Shown here: positions 1 to 12,008 of the stretch, piece by piece
How positions within the stretch are numbered: position 1 is the first letter of the stretch
Layout of the letters: the number at the start of each line of letters is the position of its first letter
NCBI RefSeq assembly: GCF_004210375.1
Contig: NC_134834.1
Coordinates: forward strand, 136,929,009-136,993,008
DNA: 64,000 nucleotides
Reading direction: 5' to 3'
DNA from: Tachypleus tridentatus
Taxonomy: Eukaryota > Arthropoda > Merostomata > Xiphosura > Limulidae
Notes under the pieces: model-generated
Told to the model about the DNA's origin: nothing
What the model saw: the letters and a program-made list of their open reading frames with translations, nothing else
The model's database searches: none
Position numbers and translations under genes: made by a program

Positions 1-1235
1 GTCCAGGTATTACTTTACTGCTCCTTTAAATACTCATAGGATAATCTGCTTCATTCTTCTACCATTAAGGGGCTAAGACACTTTTAGTTCTGGAGGGAGA
101 TACTCCGTACATACATATACTTTAATTAATACTGTGTTAATTGCAGAATGTTGTGACACAGGAATTTGCACAGTCAGTATTGCCTTCTGTATACAGTCAG
201 ATGCGATAGCAATCTGGAAGACACCTGATTATCCTAAGTTCTGTAAGATTATGACAATTGGTGGTTTTATAGCTTTTCATGGCAAGATTTATTTATCATT
301 TTCATCTGTATTGTCAAATGTGAGCCTTACCAGTGATTGTACTAGTCAATGAATATCTACTAGTCTCATAGAGATAACACTGTTGGATTTTTGGATGCTA
401 TCTTTGGCACATTATACTTCTCATTATGAGGGGTAACCAGCTGAGTTCGAATTGGTGCATTAACTATAACTTCCCTTAGCCATTTCTCAATCTGGAAACC
501 CTGCAAATGGCTGGAGAATGCAAACAATCTTTGTTATAGCTGTTATGAGTCTTTGGTACAGGGAAGGCCCGACTCTTAATGTTGTGAAACATTATGTCTT
601 AATTTCATTTACAGCTTTCTTTTCCTTTTCGACATCACAAGTTCTATATGGTTTTATGGAATACTATTCAAGGATCATACTAAATAAATTTATTAGAAAA
701 CTGAATCAAATATAACATTGAATCACATTTTAAATACATTTCACACATGAAAAAGGACCTTAGTCTCGACATCAGAAATACAACTTAACAGAATGATCAG
801 CATGCAGAAGAATAACAATTATACCACGATCTTAAGATAGGTTGAGATTCTAGTATAGCATCTAATAATTATAGATTATCAATGCCAGTAAACATTCCAA
901 TTACTTACATTAATGAGAGTTTCACTCTTAAATTGTGCTAACATAAACAAACCTTTGCACTATATTTGTGAATAATCTACATCTCAGAGGATTAATTGTA
1001 CAGAAACGTGGCTGAGTGAGTACAAGCTAGGTAATAAAGAAAGTTCATGACTACCTATTTCCTACTTACAGTGTATTTAATTAAACATAAAACATCTGCA
1101 AAAAATTTCAAAAAGAAATGAATATATGTAAATATAGACATATTAATTTTTGATTACCGTCTATGAGAAAGTATGATCTGCCATGCTTCAAGTACTGCAC
1201 TATTTTCGTTAAAACTTTCATTCATTGTGGTTTAA
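1..1235. other. AT-rich sequence, nothing recognised
   Basis: Short open frames here (for example 134-352 and 518-715, plus strand) have no recognisable domain, no coding signature and normal stop spacing for such composition. I see no RNA gene or transposon signature. Confidence 0.5.
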
Positions 1236-1237
1236 TT

Positions 1238-2000
1238 ATACCATTTTATTTTAATGTAGTATTATTTCACATTTGTTATTTATTCAAATAGCTACATTTT
1301 TTGTCTAATAAGTACTCAGAATTGTCATTAAATTGTTTTCATTCTACTTGCTTTTGTTTTTTGTCATTTTTATAAAGTAATACATTGTATACCCATGATG
1401 CTGTATGACTTTAATACGCACATAGAGCAAGGATATCGAAAGTAGTGTCCCCCAATGGTTAGTCAGGTGATGCTTCGAGGGTAAAAACCTCAGTTAATAA
1501 TGTTTAAATGATCACCAATTCATACATCACTAGTAGTTCTAAATTTGTCAGATGTTACCTTTGAAATAAGTAACATTAGGTTTAAATAGCATGATTTTAA
1601 ATCTCTGTTGCCAATGGTACAGCAATATGCCTGTGGACTTCCACCACCAGAAATCGGGTTTAAATACCACTGATGGGCAGAGCACAAATATCCTATTGTG
1701 TAGCTTTGTGCTTAATTTCAAAAAACAAAATGTAACTCTTTTCTAAGGCAATCTGGTAGACAATCCAGTTAAACTGATTATTCTTTGTTTATAACAAAGC
1801 AAGTATACACACACACAAGTACTATGTGTATGCTATAATAAAGATTGTTAGTTTGTAATTTACATCGCATTTGGTCCTTATTTCATTTTTCATAAACCAA
1901 GTTATTAACACAAGTTTTGAACAACTCTGTAATAGGAACCTTGGTAAATATTCTATTATTCATTGAACCTGTCCCATCATTTGAAGGAAATTTAATTTGC
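1238..2000 (+). repeat. Dispersed repeat family, copy A
   Basis: This segment aligns by eye with 15790-16400 and 50930-51560. All share a block around TTTTGTCATT/GTCATTAA.TTGTTTTCATT, then a block about 'cagatgttacctttgaa-taa', then one ending near 'caatagacctatccca'. Copies are strongly diverged. No ORF, LTR or TIR was recognised, so the class is unknown. A SINE has been inserted in this copy at about 1611-1731. Confidence 0.55.
1611..1731 (+). repeat. tRNA-derived SINE (family 3)
   Basis: A tRNA-like head contains a decayed B box (cgggtttaaatacc), followed by 'ggcagagcacaaatatcc' and the tail 'tgtgtagctttgtgcttaat' with an A-rich end. The same family occurs at 21424, 23916, 42450 and 53814. 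Confidence 0.75.
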
Positions 2001-2745
2001 TTTAAATATATTACAGAGTGCATGAGAACGGTAAATTTATCAGCCATAACCACAGGATATTTTATTGCAGAATTTTATTTTTCTTGACACGTCTGTTATC
2101 ATTAATACTCCTATTTTATGAAATATAAATGGCTTGTTTGTTAAGGAAATGGCATTTTCCATAACTCAAAGGATATCCAAACAAGATGGAGAGTCAATTA
2201 TTGAAGGAAGACAATTATTTGAAACTGTTGTTGGGTCTAGGTGAAATCCTTTCCTAGGCATTGAGCTCTTCCCTGTGTTGTGACGATTTGTGCCATCTAC
2301 TTTGTTGTAAACAATAGCTCACAAGGTAAAACCACTGATAATGGTTGTTAATGCTTTCCCCTCTTGATGACTAATCTCAGTGCAAGGAAAATACAGACAA
2401 CCGAGAATCGTTTCATTGTTGTGGTATCTAGCAATGTCTGAGACTGAATGTAGCAGTGTTCCCCAGCCAGAGTAACCTAACCTCAGCTATGGTCAAGCTA
2501 CCTAAGAATACTAGAAAGAGACTTAAAGTGTGTGTTGTGGACATCTATCAATGAAAAATATCTCAATGGTAAATTAGATGACAAATATCAAACATAAAGT
2601 AAGTGAGCCATGAGGTGTTAATGAGCCTCTCTATCAAATTTTACATATATTTACTGGGTTCTTTACAGTAGGTTGGATAATAAATTTCAACAATAAATCA
2701 ACAGCACACAATTCACTTGTTATAAAATAATAATGCTCTTTTCCA
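2001..2745. other. No gene recognised
   Basis: AT-rich unique-looking sequence. A slightly richer stretch near 2220-2530 shows no coding frame I can recognise. It may be the far end of the dispersed repeat, but similarity fades here. Confidence 0.4.
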
Positions 2746-2749
2746 ATAA

Positions 2750-3165
2750 TCAACAGTCCAGTTTTCATACCTTTAAGCAAATCTTACTCCCTTGGCAACA
2801 CATGGAGATCAAAGTAAACGTTTTTAAATGCAACATTAAGCCTTCTTGATACTGTAGATCTGGATACTTTTCCGTCATTTGGTACGTGGTCATTTATCTC
2901 TTGCTTGAGATCAGTAGCAGTCTTCCTTCTATCACAAAGGTTTCATTAACAAAGGTACTTAATATCAGCATAATTGAGTTTAGGTATTCTGCCTTTTGCT
3001 TTCCTATTTTCAAATTTACCTGTCTTGGTTTATGAACTAGAATGTACTTGACAATTTTTGAGGAGCATTTCAGTTGTGTAGCAATGTGTTGGAGAGTCCA
3101 GCCAACATCACGTAAAGCTTCTATATAAATTATCTGGTACATTAACAATTCCCTATGCTTTTTGG
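2750..3165 (-). mobile_element. Tc1/mariner-like transposase N-terminal fragment
   Basis: The minus-strand frame 3148-2894 reads EALRDVGWTLQHIATQLKCS then SKIVKYILVHKPRQ, a helix-turn-helix of the Tc1 transposase type. It is followed, after a frame change, by a segment like NDHVPNDGKVSRSTVSRRL, seen here as DLQYQEGLMLHLKTFTLISM. Only the DNA-binding half is present; the catalytic DDE part is missing. Confidence 0.6.
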
Positions 3166-3271
3166 GCTATGGTATGGACAATAAAACATAAGATATAGTG
3201 TTAAACACTGTTTATAAGAAGGATTATTTGTGCATATGCTGGTATCATATGCTAGCTTCTTTCTATATAGT

Positions 3272-4150
3272 TAGAACGCTGTTACATGGGTGAGATATAT
3301 GAACAACATTCTAGCCATAATATCAAGAGGACCAAATCGGATACTAGAAGACGTGCAGTTTAAAGTAGAAGAGCAAGATGGGAAGATACCATTTCTTGAC
3401 ACTTTGATTTGGATGCGTGACGAGGGAGCTGGGTTCTCTGTATATAGAAAACAAACCAACAAAAATGAATTTATATACTTCTCAGCACATAACAATAAAG
3501 TAAAGACAAATGTGTAATTGGGCTTCTTCCTGAAGGCATTGTGAATATGTAACTCAGAATTTTTTGATCAAGTAAATAAGCACATAATGGAACTTTTCAG
3601 GAAGCTGTAATACCTCACAGGCATACTCTTAAAGCTAAAGCATAAAATAAGGAACATCATGGAAAGGAATAATGACAATAGGTGAGAGAAACAAGTTTAC
3701 AGCAGTCCTAAGTGCCTGGATTGGCAGTTGTATCAACAGATTATTGAAAGACACAACCACTGAGGTGGTAATGAAAACAGGAATAACAGAATAGATGGTG
3801 AAGACAGAAGATAGAAACACAGAACAGATGACAGCATAGTATATTTCATTCCATATGAGGGATTAAATAAAGTCTTGATAAGTTAATCTGGCAGGGGCCT
3901 GACAACAAGACCAAATGAACACAGAGTTTATGATAAAAGGCACAATAAAACCAACATGACAGCCAGCAGCAAGTGCAGAGGAAGCAGAGCACCTGTTTAA
4001 ATGGAAAGAATGCAAAATCATCTACAAAGGAATGGAGCAACAACGGAGAAACTACAATGACAAAAGCACTTGATGTATGTGGGAAATGGGTTGGTGATTA
4101 TTCACACATTAGAGTTTATGTTAAAGTGTTAGGAGTGGTGAAAAGGTGCA
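3272..4150 (+). mobile_element. Penelope-like element (PLE) fragment
   Basis: Frame 3290-3517 reads RYMNNILAIISRGPNRILED then VQFKVEEQDGKIPFLDTLIW and VYRKQTNKNEFIYFSAHNNK. This is the region after the RT catalytic motif in Penelope-like reverse transcriptases (RYVDDIFAIW..KLPFLDVLI..VYRKPT). Weaker similarity continues to about 4150 (ICNSEFFDQVNKHIMELFRK). It is a broken relic with several disruptions. Confidence 0.7.
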
Positions 4151-4179
4151 TTTTAATCATCCCCAGTCTCACAGTTTAG

Positions 4180-4980
4180 TATAGTGAGTAATACAGACTT
4201 TATATTACATGATTGTTGAGTTTGTTAGTCCCAAATGAACCAACTTGTATGATAACTTAACATGCATCAAGATAGCATATCACAAAATATCTTCATGTTT
4301 AGACAGGAAGTCTCGCTTTCTGTAGACATAGACCATAATATTTGCCAGAATACATGTAGTGCTTAAGGTCTGTGTTAGCCAACACTCATAAGTTTGCAAG
4401 TCAATAGCTAGAAAAGGCTCTCATAATGTAGAAGATATGCTATGATAAGATGGTGATGGAATAAATGTAAAAGTGTGCATAATAGGTGGGTCTTTGATAT
4501 ATGCAAGCAGAATGAAAGCCAACTGGCTTTGGCAGGATGGGACCTCATCTTACATTCCAATTACTTGGCCCATTAAAGTACGTGGTAGAGAAAATTAGAC
4601 AAGCTGTTTTTGTACAATAAGAGATTGATGAATCAGAGGAAGAGAGAAGCACTGTTTAATCCAAGTACAACATACAACATAGAATAAAAGACCTAAGAAT
4701 ACTAATTTGGCCATCCAGAATGAACCAAATGAGAAATTGCCAGATCTAGAGAAAAGGGACACCTCTGACAGATGGTTGAACAACCAATGATGGCCTTCTG
4801 ATCATTACAGCTGGAATTAAACTTGATCATCTGGGAAAGTCATTTAATTGAAGGATCAGTAACTGAAAGGAAGTATGCTATTCTGATTTTCAAGTTATTG
4901 GTGCTATTGTAAGTTGTCTGTACTAGATTGTATGTTAATGATTCAGTTATTTAGAGATAGGGTGATTTGTTGATTGTATA
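4180..4980. other. No gene recognised
   Basis: No recognisable coding frame or repeat structure; minor internal similarity only. Confidence 0.4.
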
Positions 4981-4982
4981 CT

Positions 4983-5205
4983 CAGTTGGGCCAAAAGGAT
5001 GTTGCAACCTTTACTTTCAGCACTATCAAGCAGAGTCTCATTAATGGAGATATTCATTGGATATACATAACAACTGATCCATTAACATGTTTTGAGACAA
5101 AATGATGTCACTAGATGTAATGCTTTGTACATTAACAGTTTGTACAACTGAAAATGATAGCTAGAGGCTCAAACTGAGATGAAAGGGTATTGCAACCCTT
5201 CTTTT
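4983..5205. repeat. Possible small mariner-like non-autonomous element
   Basis: The segment starts 'ttgggccaaaaggatgttgc' and near its end has the inverted-looking 'aagggtattgcaaccctt'. Both contain a gttgcaacc/ggttgcaat core typical of some mariner ends. The arms align poorly, so this is a weak call. Confidence 0.25.
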
Positions 5206-5210
5206 TCAAA

Positions 5211-5334
5211 TTGTGTGTGTGCTCTCTTATAGCAAAGCCACATCAAGCTATCTGCTGAGCCCACCAAGGGGAATAAAACCCCTGATTTTAGTGTTGTAAA
5301 TCCGTAAGCTTACCGCTGTACTACCAGGGGGCAT
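5211..5334 (-). repeat. tRNA-derived SINE (family 2)
   Basis: Read on the minus strand: GCCCCCTGGTAGTACAGCGG (A-box side), a B-box-like GGGGTTTTATTCCCC, then GGTGGGCTCAGCAGATAGC and the tail GTGGCTTTGCTATAAGA with a CA repeat. Related partial copies lie at 20316, 24905 and 62585. Confidence 0.8.
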
Positions 5335-5335
5335 T

Positions 5336-6690
5336 CTAGTTGTTAAGTAGCTTTCATCCTATGTTTTGCAAAAATCACTAACTGATTGACAGGAACTCCA
5401 CAAAGCATACCACATAATCATTGCTAAATATTTCCCTGTACACCTGAGGAATATACACAGTGAGGGAGTTATTTTTCCTCCCGAGTGTATATTGAGAAGT
5501 ATTGTAGTAACAGCACAAGTGTTAATTTTAGTTGATTAGAGTTTTAGTTGAAAAATCTTAGTTTAGCTGAATTCTACATGTGTCGTTTATTTCTCAATAC
5601 CTGAAAAAAAGCAATAAAAAACAATGCAAGCACATTGCTATAGTATGGCTATCAACAAAAAAAAAAAAAAAAAAGAGTTGGAATGGTGTAACCTGAGATG
5701 TTACCAAAGGCAGTCTGTTTAAAGTTATGCATGCATGTGATAGATAATGTGTAATGATGGTATATATATATGGCAATATATTTTTATAAATAAATATACG
5801 TGTTTGGTTTTTCAGGCATGCATGATCTTTACATGAAGTCATTCATGAGTGTTGTATACCATGCATGGATAATTCACACAAAGAACACAACTATTCAACA
5901 ACATATGAGTAGAAACAAAGGCTGGACATTAAGATCTTACAGTAGGATATCAACTCTGATTTTTTTATTTTTACGATATTATATTGAGATTCAGCGCACC
6001 TCCTATTTTCATTAATATTAAAGAAAAAATGTTTCAATTCTGAAATTGAAACGTTTGATAAGGAATAAATTTACATGCAAGAGTAGTTTTTCAGTAAGAG
6101 TAGTGCAATCAAACTGAAAGCTTGCATATCATATCAAATGTAAACTTGGTGTACCCAATGTTCTATTTAATTACAACAAAAATATTTTCAGTTATTCAAA
6201 CTGAAATATTTTATAAACATAAAATTTTATAAATATTTTCTTAACATTATTTCAGTAGAAGACATGGTTAAATGTGCATGAAAATGTAGGTTGTAAGTGT
6301 ACTAGTGAGTAATAAAAATATATATGTCAGAAAGTTAAAAGAGAGAGATGATGGAAGTGTTAGTGGATTATAATGGTTAGTAGTATAGGTTTTCAACTGT
6401 AAACCCAAGCCAGTTTTGTAGTCTTGACTGTATTATATTCCTACTAGACCCAGCTACTATTTATGTAACAGTTAGGTAGTTAATGGAGAACACAGTTCTG
6501 GGTAAAAGGGTAGGTTGTATTGGCTATTTTCATTGGAATAACAGAAATAGTTATTGGGCAAGCAAAAATCTAACGAAGACTAAGAATCAAGAAGTTCACT
6601 GGGAGTGTAGGTATGAGATATTTGTCTTCATTTGGCAAGCAATACATACCACTATGACAGACTCTTATGGCTCTTACTTCCAGTATTTGG
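5336..6690. other. No gene recognised; A20 tract near 5657
   Basis: AT-rich. The open frames at 5800-6015 and 6483-6701 show no domain. A run of A at about 5657-5675 and a short TA run near 5761 are simple sequence. Confidence 0.4.
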
Positions 6691-6722
6691 ATCATCCCTA
6701 AGACTGAGTTGGGTGTGAAGCT

Positions 6723-6746
6723 CTCACCAACAATGTTGTTGGTGAG
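6723..6746. repeat. Perfect 10-bp-stem hairpin
   Basis: ctcaccaaca / tgttggtgag with the 4-base loop atgt. It sits in a GC-richer patch (6700-6900) just left of the hAT element; its role is unknown. Confidence 0.5.
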
Positions 6747-7229
6747 GATTTTTATAGATCATGGAGTGCTTGTACCTCATACCAGCTCAGTGACATCACT
6801 GGTTCCATTATCCAGCCCAGGGATGAAGTAAGGAGTCTCAACATCAAAAGCAGTTGAGCCACTACTACCTAAGGGTAGTGACCCCAACCACTACACCTAC
6901 AGTCATTACAGATCACTCCATTCCTCATTCTGAAGTGGCATTTCGAAAACACCATTTAGACCAGGGTTTCCCAACCTTTTGGCACTCGCAACCCCTTACC
7001 TAAAAGTTTGAAACCCATGTGACCCCCTACTTAGGGCTTACTATCAGCAGCTTAATTTTTCTTTTATTTTCTGTGAAGGAGAGGGAAAGAAACATCTAAA
7101 AAAAATATTTAAAAATTCTGTAATTATTTATTAGCAAATTCAATCACATTGGTCCAACCTGAATTCACAAAAAGAACATATATTTCTTAAAATAATATTA
7201 ACATAGGTTTGAACAGCTTTCCAACCCAG

Positions 7230-8688
7230 CTAGTGAGATGCCTGATGTTGCATTTCAGCAGCAAGCTTTGAAATTCGTGGCCGAGTGTTTGTTAGAGCCA
7301 GTCTCATGTCATCTCCAACATCCAATCTGTTCCTATTCTTTGTTTTTATATTGACAAGAGTGGAAAATCCTGCCTCACACAAGTAGGTAGAAGCAAATGG
7401 AACAAGGACACGTAAAGCTATCATGCTGACTTTGGAGTATGACTGATACATAGCGCACCAGAACAGAGTCACGGATTTCACCTTGAAGAGATCACGAGCT
7501 GAAGAGTCGTTCCTTAGATCCAGAAATTCATCTTGGATATCATCTGGGATGCTGGATACATCAAGTTCAGTACAAAATGGGTTCCTTACCAGGGCCTCCT
7601 GTTCCTGTGATAGCTCAGGGAAGTAATGCTTGACTTCCTTTTCTAGTGACTGAAGATGTTCGGTAATCTCATCCTTGAGGAACTGATCCAGTTGGATCTG
7701 AGATTCATCCATCACTCCACAAAGTTTTTCAAACATAGCGATGTTTCCAAGATTGGTTTTCTGACGCCAGTTCTGCAGTTTGGAAACAAAGGCCCAAAGA
7801 CTATCTTGAAAAAGGAGAACATGTGTTACCCTTCCTTGAAGCTTCAAATTGAGCTTGTTCAGCTGGTCAAAAATGTCGGCTAGGTACGCAACCCTTTTAT
7901 TCCATGCTTCATCTTCGAATTGAGCTACAAGATCTTTCTTTTCTTGAATCTCCAAGAATAGCTTTATTTCATCTTTCATTTCAAAGACACGATTAATAAC
8001 GTTTCCTTTTGACAACCAACGTACTGCTGTGTAGAAGAGAAGGACTTCGTGGTCAGCATTCATGTCTTTGCATAGTTCTTTGAATAGGTGAGTGTTGAGT
8101 CTTCACATAATTTACAATTTTGATTATAGATTCAAGCACTTCCTGCAAAGAGGCAGGGAGAGTCTTACTGGCGAGAGCATATCGGTGAATCATGCAGTGG
8201 ATGCCCTTTGCTTGAGGTGCTAGCTTCTTCACTCTCGACTGGAATCCTGATTTCAATCCCAGCATAGCCGGTGCCCCATCCGTACAAACCCCACACACAT
8301 TTTCCCATTGAAGATCTTCGTCTTGAAAAAAAGTTGAAACTTTTTCCATGACATCATCAGCTTTTGTTGTGGTTTCAAGTGCACTGCAGAATAAGAATTC
8401 GCCTTTGATGTCACCTGAATTAATGTATCTCACGAAGACAAGCAACTGAGAACATGAAATTACATTTGTTGACTCGTCGAGCTGAAAGGAGAACAAAGGG
8501 GAACCCTTGATTTCAGTCAAAACCTGTTCCTTCACATCCATAGACATTTTAGAAATGAGCCTCTGTATAGTATTATTTGACAGGGATACTTGCTGCATCT
8601 TCTTTGCACTGGCTTCTTCAAGAATAAGATTTACTGCTTTCATCATGCAGGGTTTAAGAAGTGTTTCTCCAATCGTTTGAGTTTCCAA
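7230..8688 (-). pseudogene. hAT transposase, catalytic and C-terminal part
   Basis: Frame 8688-8053 reads GETLLKPCMMKAVNLILEEA, FSFQLDESTNVISCSQLLVF, CTDGAPAMLGLKSGFQSRVK and IHCMIHRYALASKTLP. Frame 8063-7230 continues with EVLLFYTAVRWLSKGNVINR and ends with VLVPFASTYLCEAGFSTLVN then IKTKNRNRLDVGDDMRLALT, the hAT C-terminal dimerisation block. A frameshift at about 8055 separates the frames. The family is the hAT group that gave rise to vertebrate ZBED5/FAM200/SCAND3-like proteins. The first residues join exactly to the fragment at 14033 once the LINE and one target duplication are discounted. Confidence 0.9.
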
Positions 8689-8929
8689 GTTTGACTGTGT
8701 GGGTATTTGGGTATTGATGTTGTTAAATACCCAGGAGGGTCAGGTACATTTGACCTCTTCCTCCCTTCCGAACGATTATAGCATCTGTCTTTAGGGTTTT
8801 TTTGTGTTTTTTTTTAAAGCTTTAGGGCAGAGTAAAAGTATAACATCATACTCAAGTCCATTTCAGGGCTCAGTCCATGCATGGACGAACAAGACGTTTT
8901 TTTTCTTTTTTCTTCATTTAATTTTTTTC

Positions 8930-8990
8930 CATATATATATATATATATATATTGTATTTTCATATATATATATATATATTTTTTTTGTAT
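8930..8990. repeat. (TA)n microsatellite in LINE 3' region
   Basis: Two TA runs of about 10 units each, split by ttgtattttc. They are followed at 9055-9160 by AAT/AAAAT-rich simple sequence. Confidence 0.9.
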
Positions 8991-9175
8991 TTTTCTCCTT
9001 TTTCTCGATTGAGAGAATGCTACTACTACTTGTAGTAACACACACAAAAAAGAAAGTAATAATAATTATTATTATTCAATACTTGAATAATAATTCAAAA
9101 AGAGAAAAAATAAATAATAAAAAAATAATGATTAAAAAAGAAAATAATAATTATAAACGTAAAAAGAAACAAGGA

Positions 9176-11977
9176 CTAAGTGTCTAGTGCATAGTGGCCA
9201 GCTTGTGTTACATTTCTTAAATATATGTTAAAAGGGGAGAGGTATTTAGGACCATTTACATCATGTACGTGATATCTGTCGAGATCACACATTAAGTCAT
9301 TTTTATGCCAATTCTTATTGAAATATTTTAGAGAATTATGCAAGAGTCTTTCAGCTATTGTATCTATGTTTGCATACTTGTGCATGAATGTGGTTGAGGT
9401 GCTACGTGGTACTTTATATGCTGAAGTTAGTACAGAATTTTGTATACGTTGAAGTTTCTGTACATGTGTGGGTGCTATGTTAATCCAGGCAGGTGATGCA
9501 TATTCTATTGTTGGTCTAATGTACATTTTGTAGGTTTTAAGTATGTTGTCTGGTGATGTTCCTTGGATTTTACCTGAAAGACTTCTTGCATAGTTTGCTC
9601 TTTTCCAGATTCGTATCAGTACATTTTTAATATGTGGTAGCCACGTTAATTTTGAGTCATAGGTTAGACCTAGAAATTTAGCAGAAGTAGCAGTCAGTAA
9701 AAGTGATCCATTCATATAGAGTTTTGGTGGATCTTTTTTCAGCTTATTCAGTCTGCTGAATACTATGACTTGGGTTTTTGGAATATTAATTTTGATTCTG
9801 TATTTCTGGCAGTATTCTTCGATGTTATTTAGGACTGGTTGTAGGTTCGTTGCTGCTATTGACGGAGTGGGGGCACTTTTCCAGACTGCTACATCGTCAG
9901 CGAACTGTGATGCATAACCTAAATTTAGGTCCGACAGAGGCATATTACTCACGTGCATGATAAATAATATAGGCTAACAACCCCTCCCTGCGGGACTCCT
10001 GCTTCGGGTGAAAAGGACCCTGAGTGTGCCCCATTTACATTTACTTTACACATTCTGTTATCTAGGAAGTTGGACAGCCAGCGAATAGTTTCCTGGAGTA
10101 ATGCCATTTCAAGCAATCTATGTCGTAAGCCGTTATGCCACACTGTGTCAAATGCTTTCTCAATGTCGATAAAGCAAGCTACAGTGCATTCTTTTTTGTT
10201 GAAGCTGTCGGTAATTGATTCTGTAAGTCGAATCAGGTGGTCTGTAGTTTGGCGGTTTTTTAGAAATCCGTTTTGAATTTCTGGTAATTTTGAATTTTCT
10301 TCTAAGTAAACTGACAGACGATTACTAATTATCCTCTCTAATACTTTGCCAATACAACTGGTTAAGCTAATCGGGCGGTAGTTGTTTGGTTTATTCGCTG
10401 GCTTTCCTTCTTTCTGGAACATTAATATTATTGCTTCCTTCCAAGAAACGGGGATATATCCAGCTGATAGTGAGAGATTAAATAACGCTGTTAGGTGTTA
10501 ATATAATCTCTGAGTGCCTTGTTTTAGGAGGATAGCTTGAATACCATCTTCTCCAGGGGCTTTGTTTTTTGTGTTGTTAATAGCAGTTACGACTTCTGTT
10601 ACAGTGATATGTTTTATCAGTTGATGAGTGCTCCAGTCTTTTGTTTTTTCTTGGTGTGTAATAGTGTTGACTGGAAATTTAGGTGTAAAAATGCTTCTGT
10701 TTTGATCAATAAAGTTTGTGACTGTATTATAAAAGTATCTGTTCATGTCTGGTTCATGATGTGTTTTGAACGTGTTTTTTAAATATCTCGGCTTTTTCTG
10801 TGTTAGTGTATGCTGTTTTTCCATCCAGTTCCAGTGGTGGATATACTGTGTTTGTTGTTCTTATGTTTGTAAATCTTTTCAAGTGTGTCCAGAATTGTTT
10901 AGGATCAGTTTTGTGATTTAGATCGGAACAGAAGGTGTCCCAGTTTTCTTGTTTCTGTTATCTGATTAAGTTTCGTATTTTATTCCTTATTGTGTTTATC
11001 TGAGTTTTAAGTGTGGGGTTGCGATTTTGAATGTACTGTCTGCGGAGTATACGTCTGTTTTAAATTAAGTGTATTATGTCTTTGTGTGGTTGCCATGAAT
11101 GAGTTGTTGTGAAGTGTTTTTGTTTCGGTATAGATCTGTTGGCTGCCTGTTTTAGACACTCAGAGATGATATGACAGTATGCATCTATATCTGATGCGTC
11201 CGCGGCAATATGTAGTACTTCTGGAGGTAAGGTTTCATTTAATATAGTTTGAAAAACTGGCCAATTAGCTTTTTTGTAGTTCAGTTGGTCTCTCACTATG
11301 ATTTTATTTAAGTGGGGGGTGAGATTGAAGATACACCAAACTGGGAGGTGGTCACTATCTATATCGTGAACAACATGAAAATTTACGAATTTGCGACTCA
11401 TATTTGACGAACACAGGCATAAGTCCAGTATTTCACTGGTGCCGTGTGCGTACGAGATATGTGTCGGTGTTGCATCGTTTAATAAAGTCATATTTGATTC
11501 ATCCAAAAATTGAAAAAGTAAATTGCCATTTGCGTTTGTACTACGACAGTTGAATGCTATATGTTTACTGTTTAGGTCGCCGATAATAATAAGATTACGG
11601 TTGCTATTATACAATATATTCAATAGATTTACATCTAACACTGTACTAGGCGAGCAGTAGATGCCCGCCACAGTAACGTCTGTATGATTTTGCGTTTTTA
11701 CATTAATTATAGATTCATTACTGGAAGGGATAGTAAGTTCCTGAACTATAAGTTCAGTCTTATACAATAATAAAAGACCTCTGTTTGGATCTCTATTATC
11801 CTTCCTGCCATGTCTAATAATGGAGTAGCCGTTTATTGTAAATCGATGGTAGTTATATAAGAGAGTTTCACTAATTATAATTACATCAGGTTTTATGGAG
11901 CTTGTATCTTCAATCTCATGTTTCTTGGAAGCAAGAGCACCCTGGATATTGATGTGTAGAACTGTGAAGTTATCCAT
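9176..11977 (-). pseudogene. LINE ORF2: AP endonuclease and reverse transcriptase
   Basis: The endonuclease lies at 11977-11060: MDNFTVLHINIQGALASKKH, GDLNSKH, SDHLPV. The reverse transcriptase follows at 10824-10498 (APGEDGIQAILLKQ), 10422-9949 (NNYRPISLTSCIGKVLERII, FIDIEKAFDTVWH, GVPQGGV) and 9958-9176 (ASQFADDVAVW, then INIPKTQVIVFSR, FLGLTYDSKLTWLPHI). This domain order is typical of jockey-type non-LTR elements. In-frame stops near 11060 and 10970 and frame changes near 10800 and 9955 mean this copy is inactive. It begins 32 bp after ORF1 ends. Confidence 0.9.
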
Positions 11978-12008
11978 GTTTAGTAGAGTTTATGATGGAG
12001 GTTAAAAT

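Noticed and set aside
8814-9187. Open frames over the TA/AAT microsatellites
   Set aside because: Low-complexity translation (poly-Ile/Tyr/Lys) in the LINE 3' tail.
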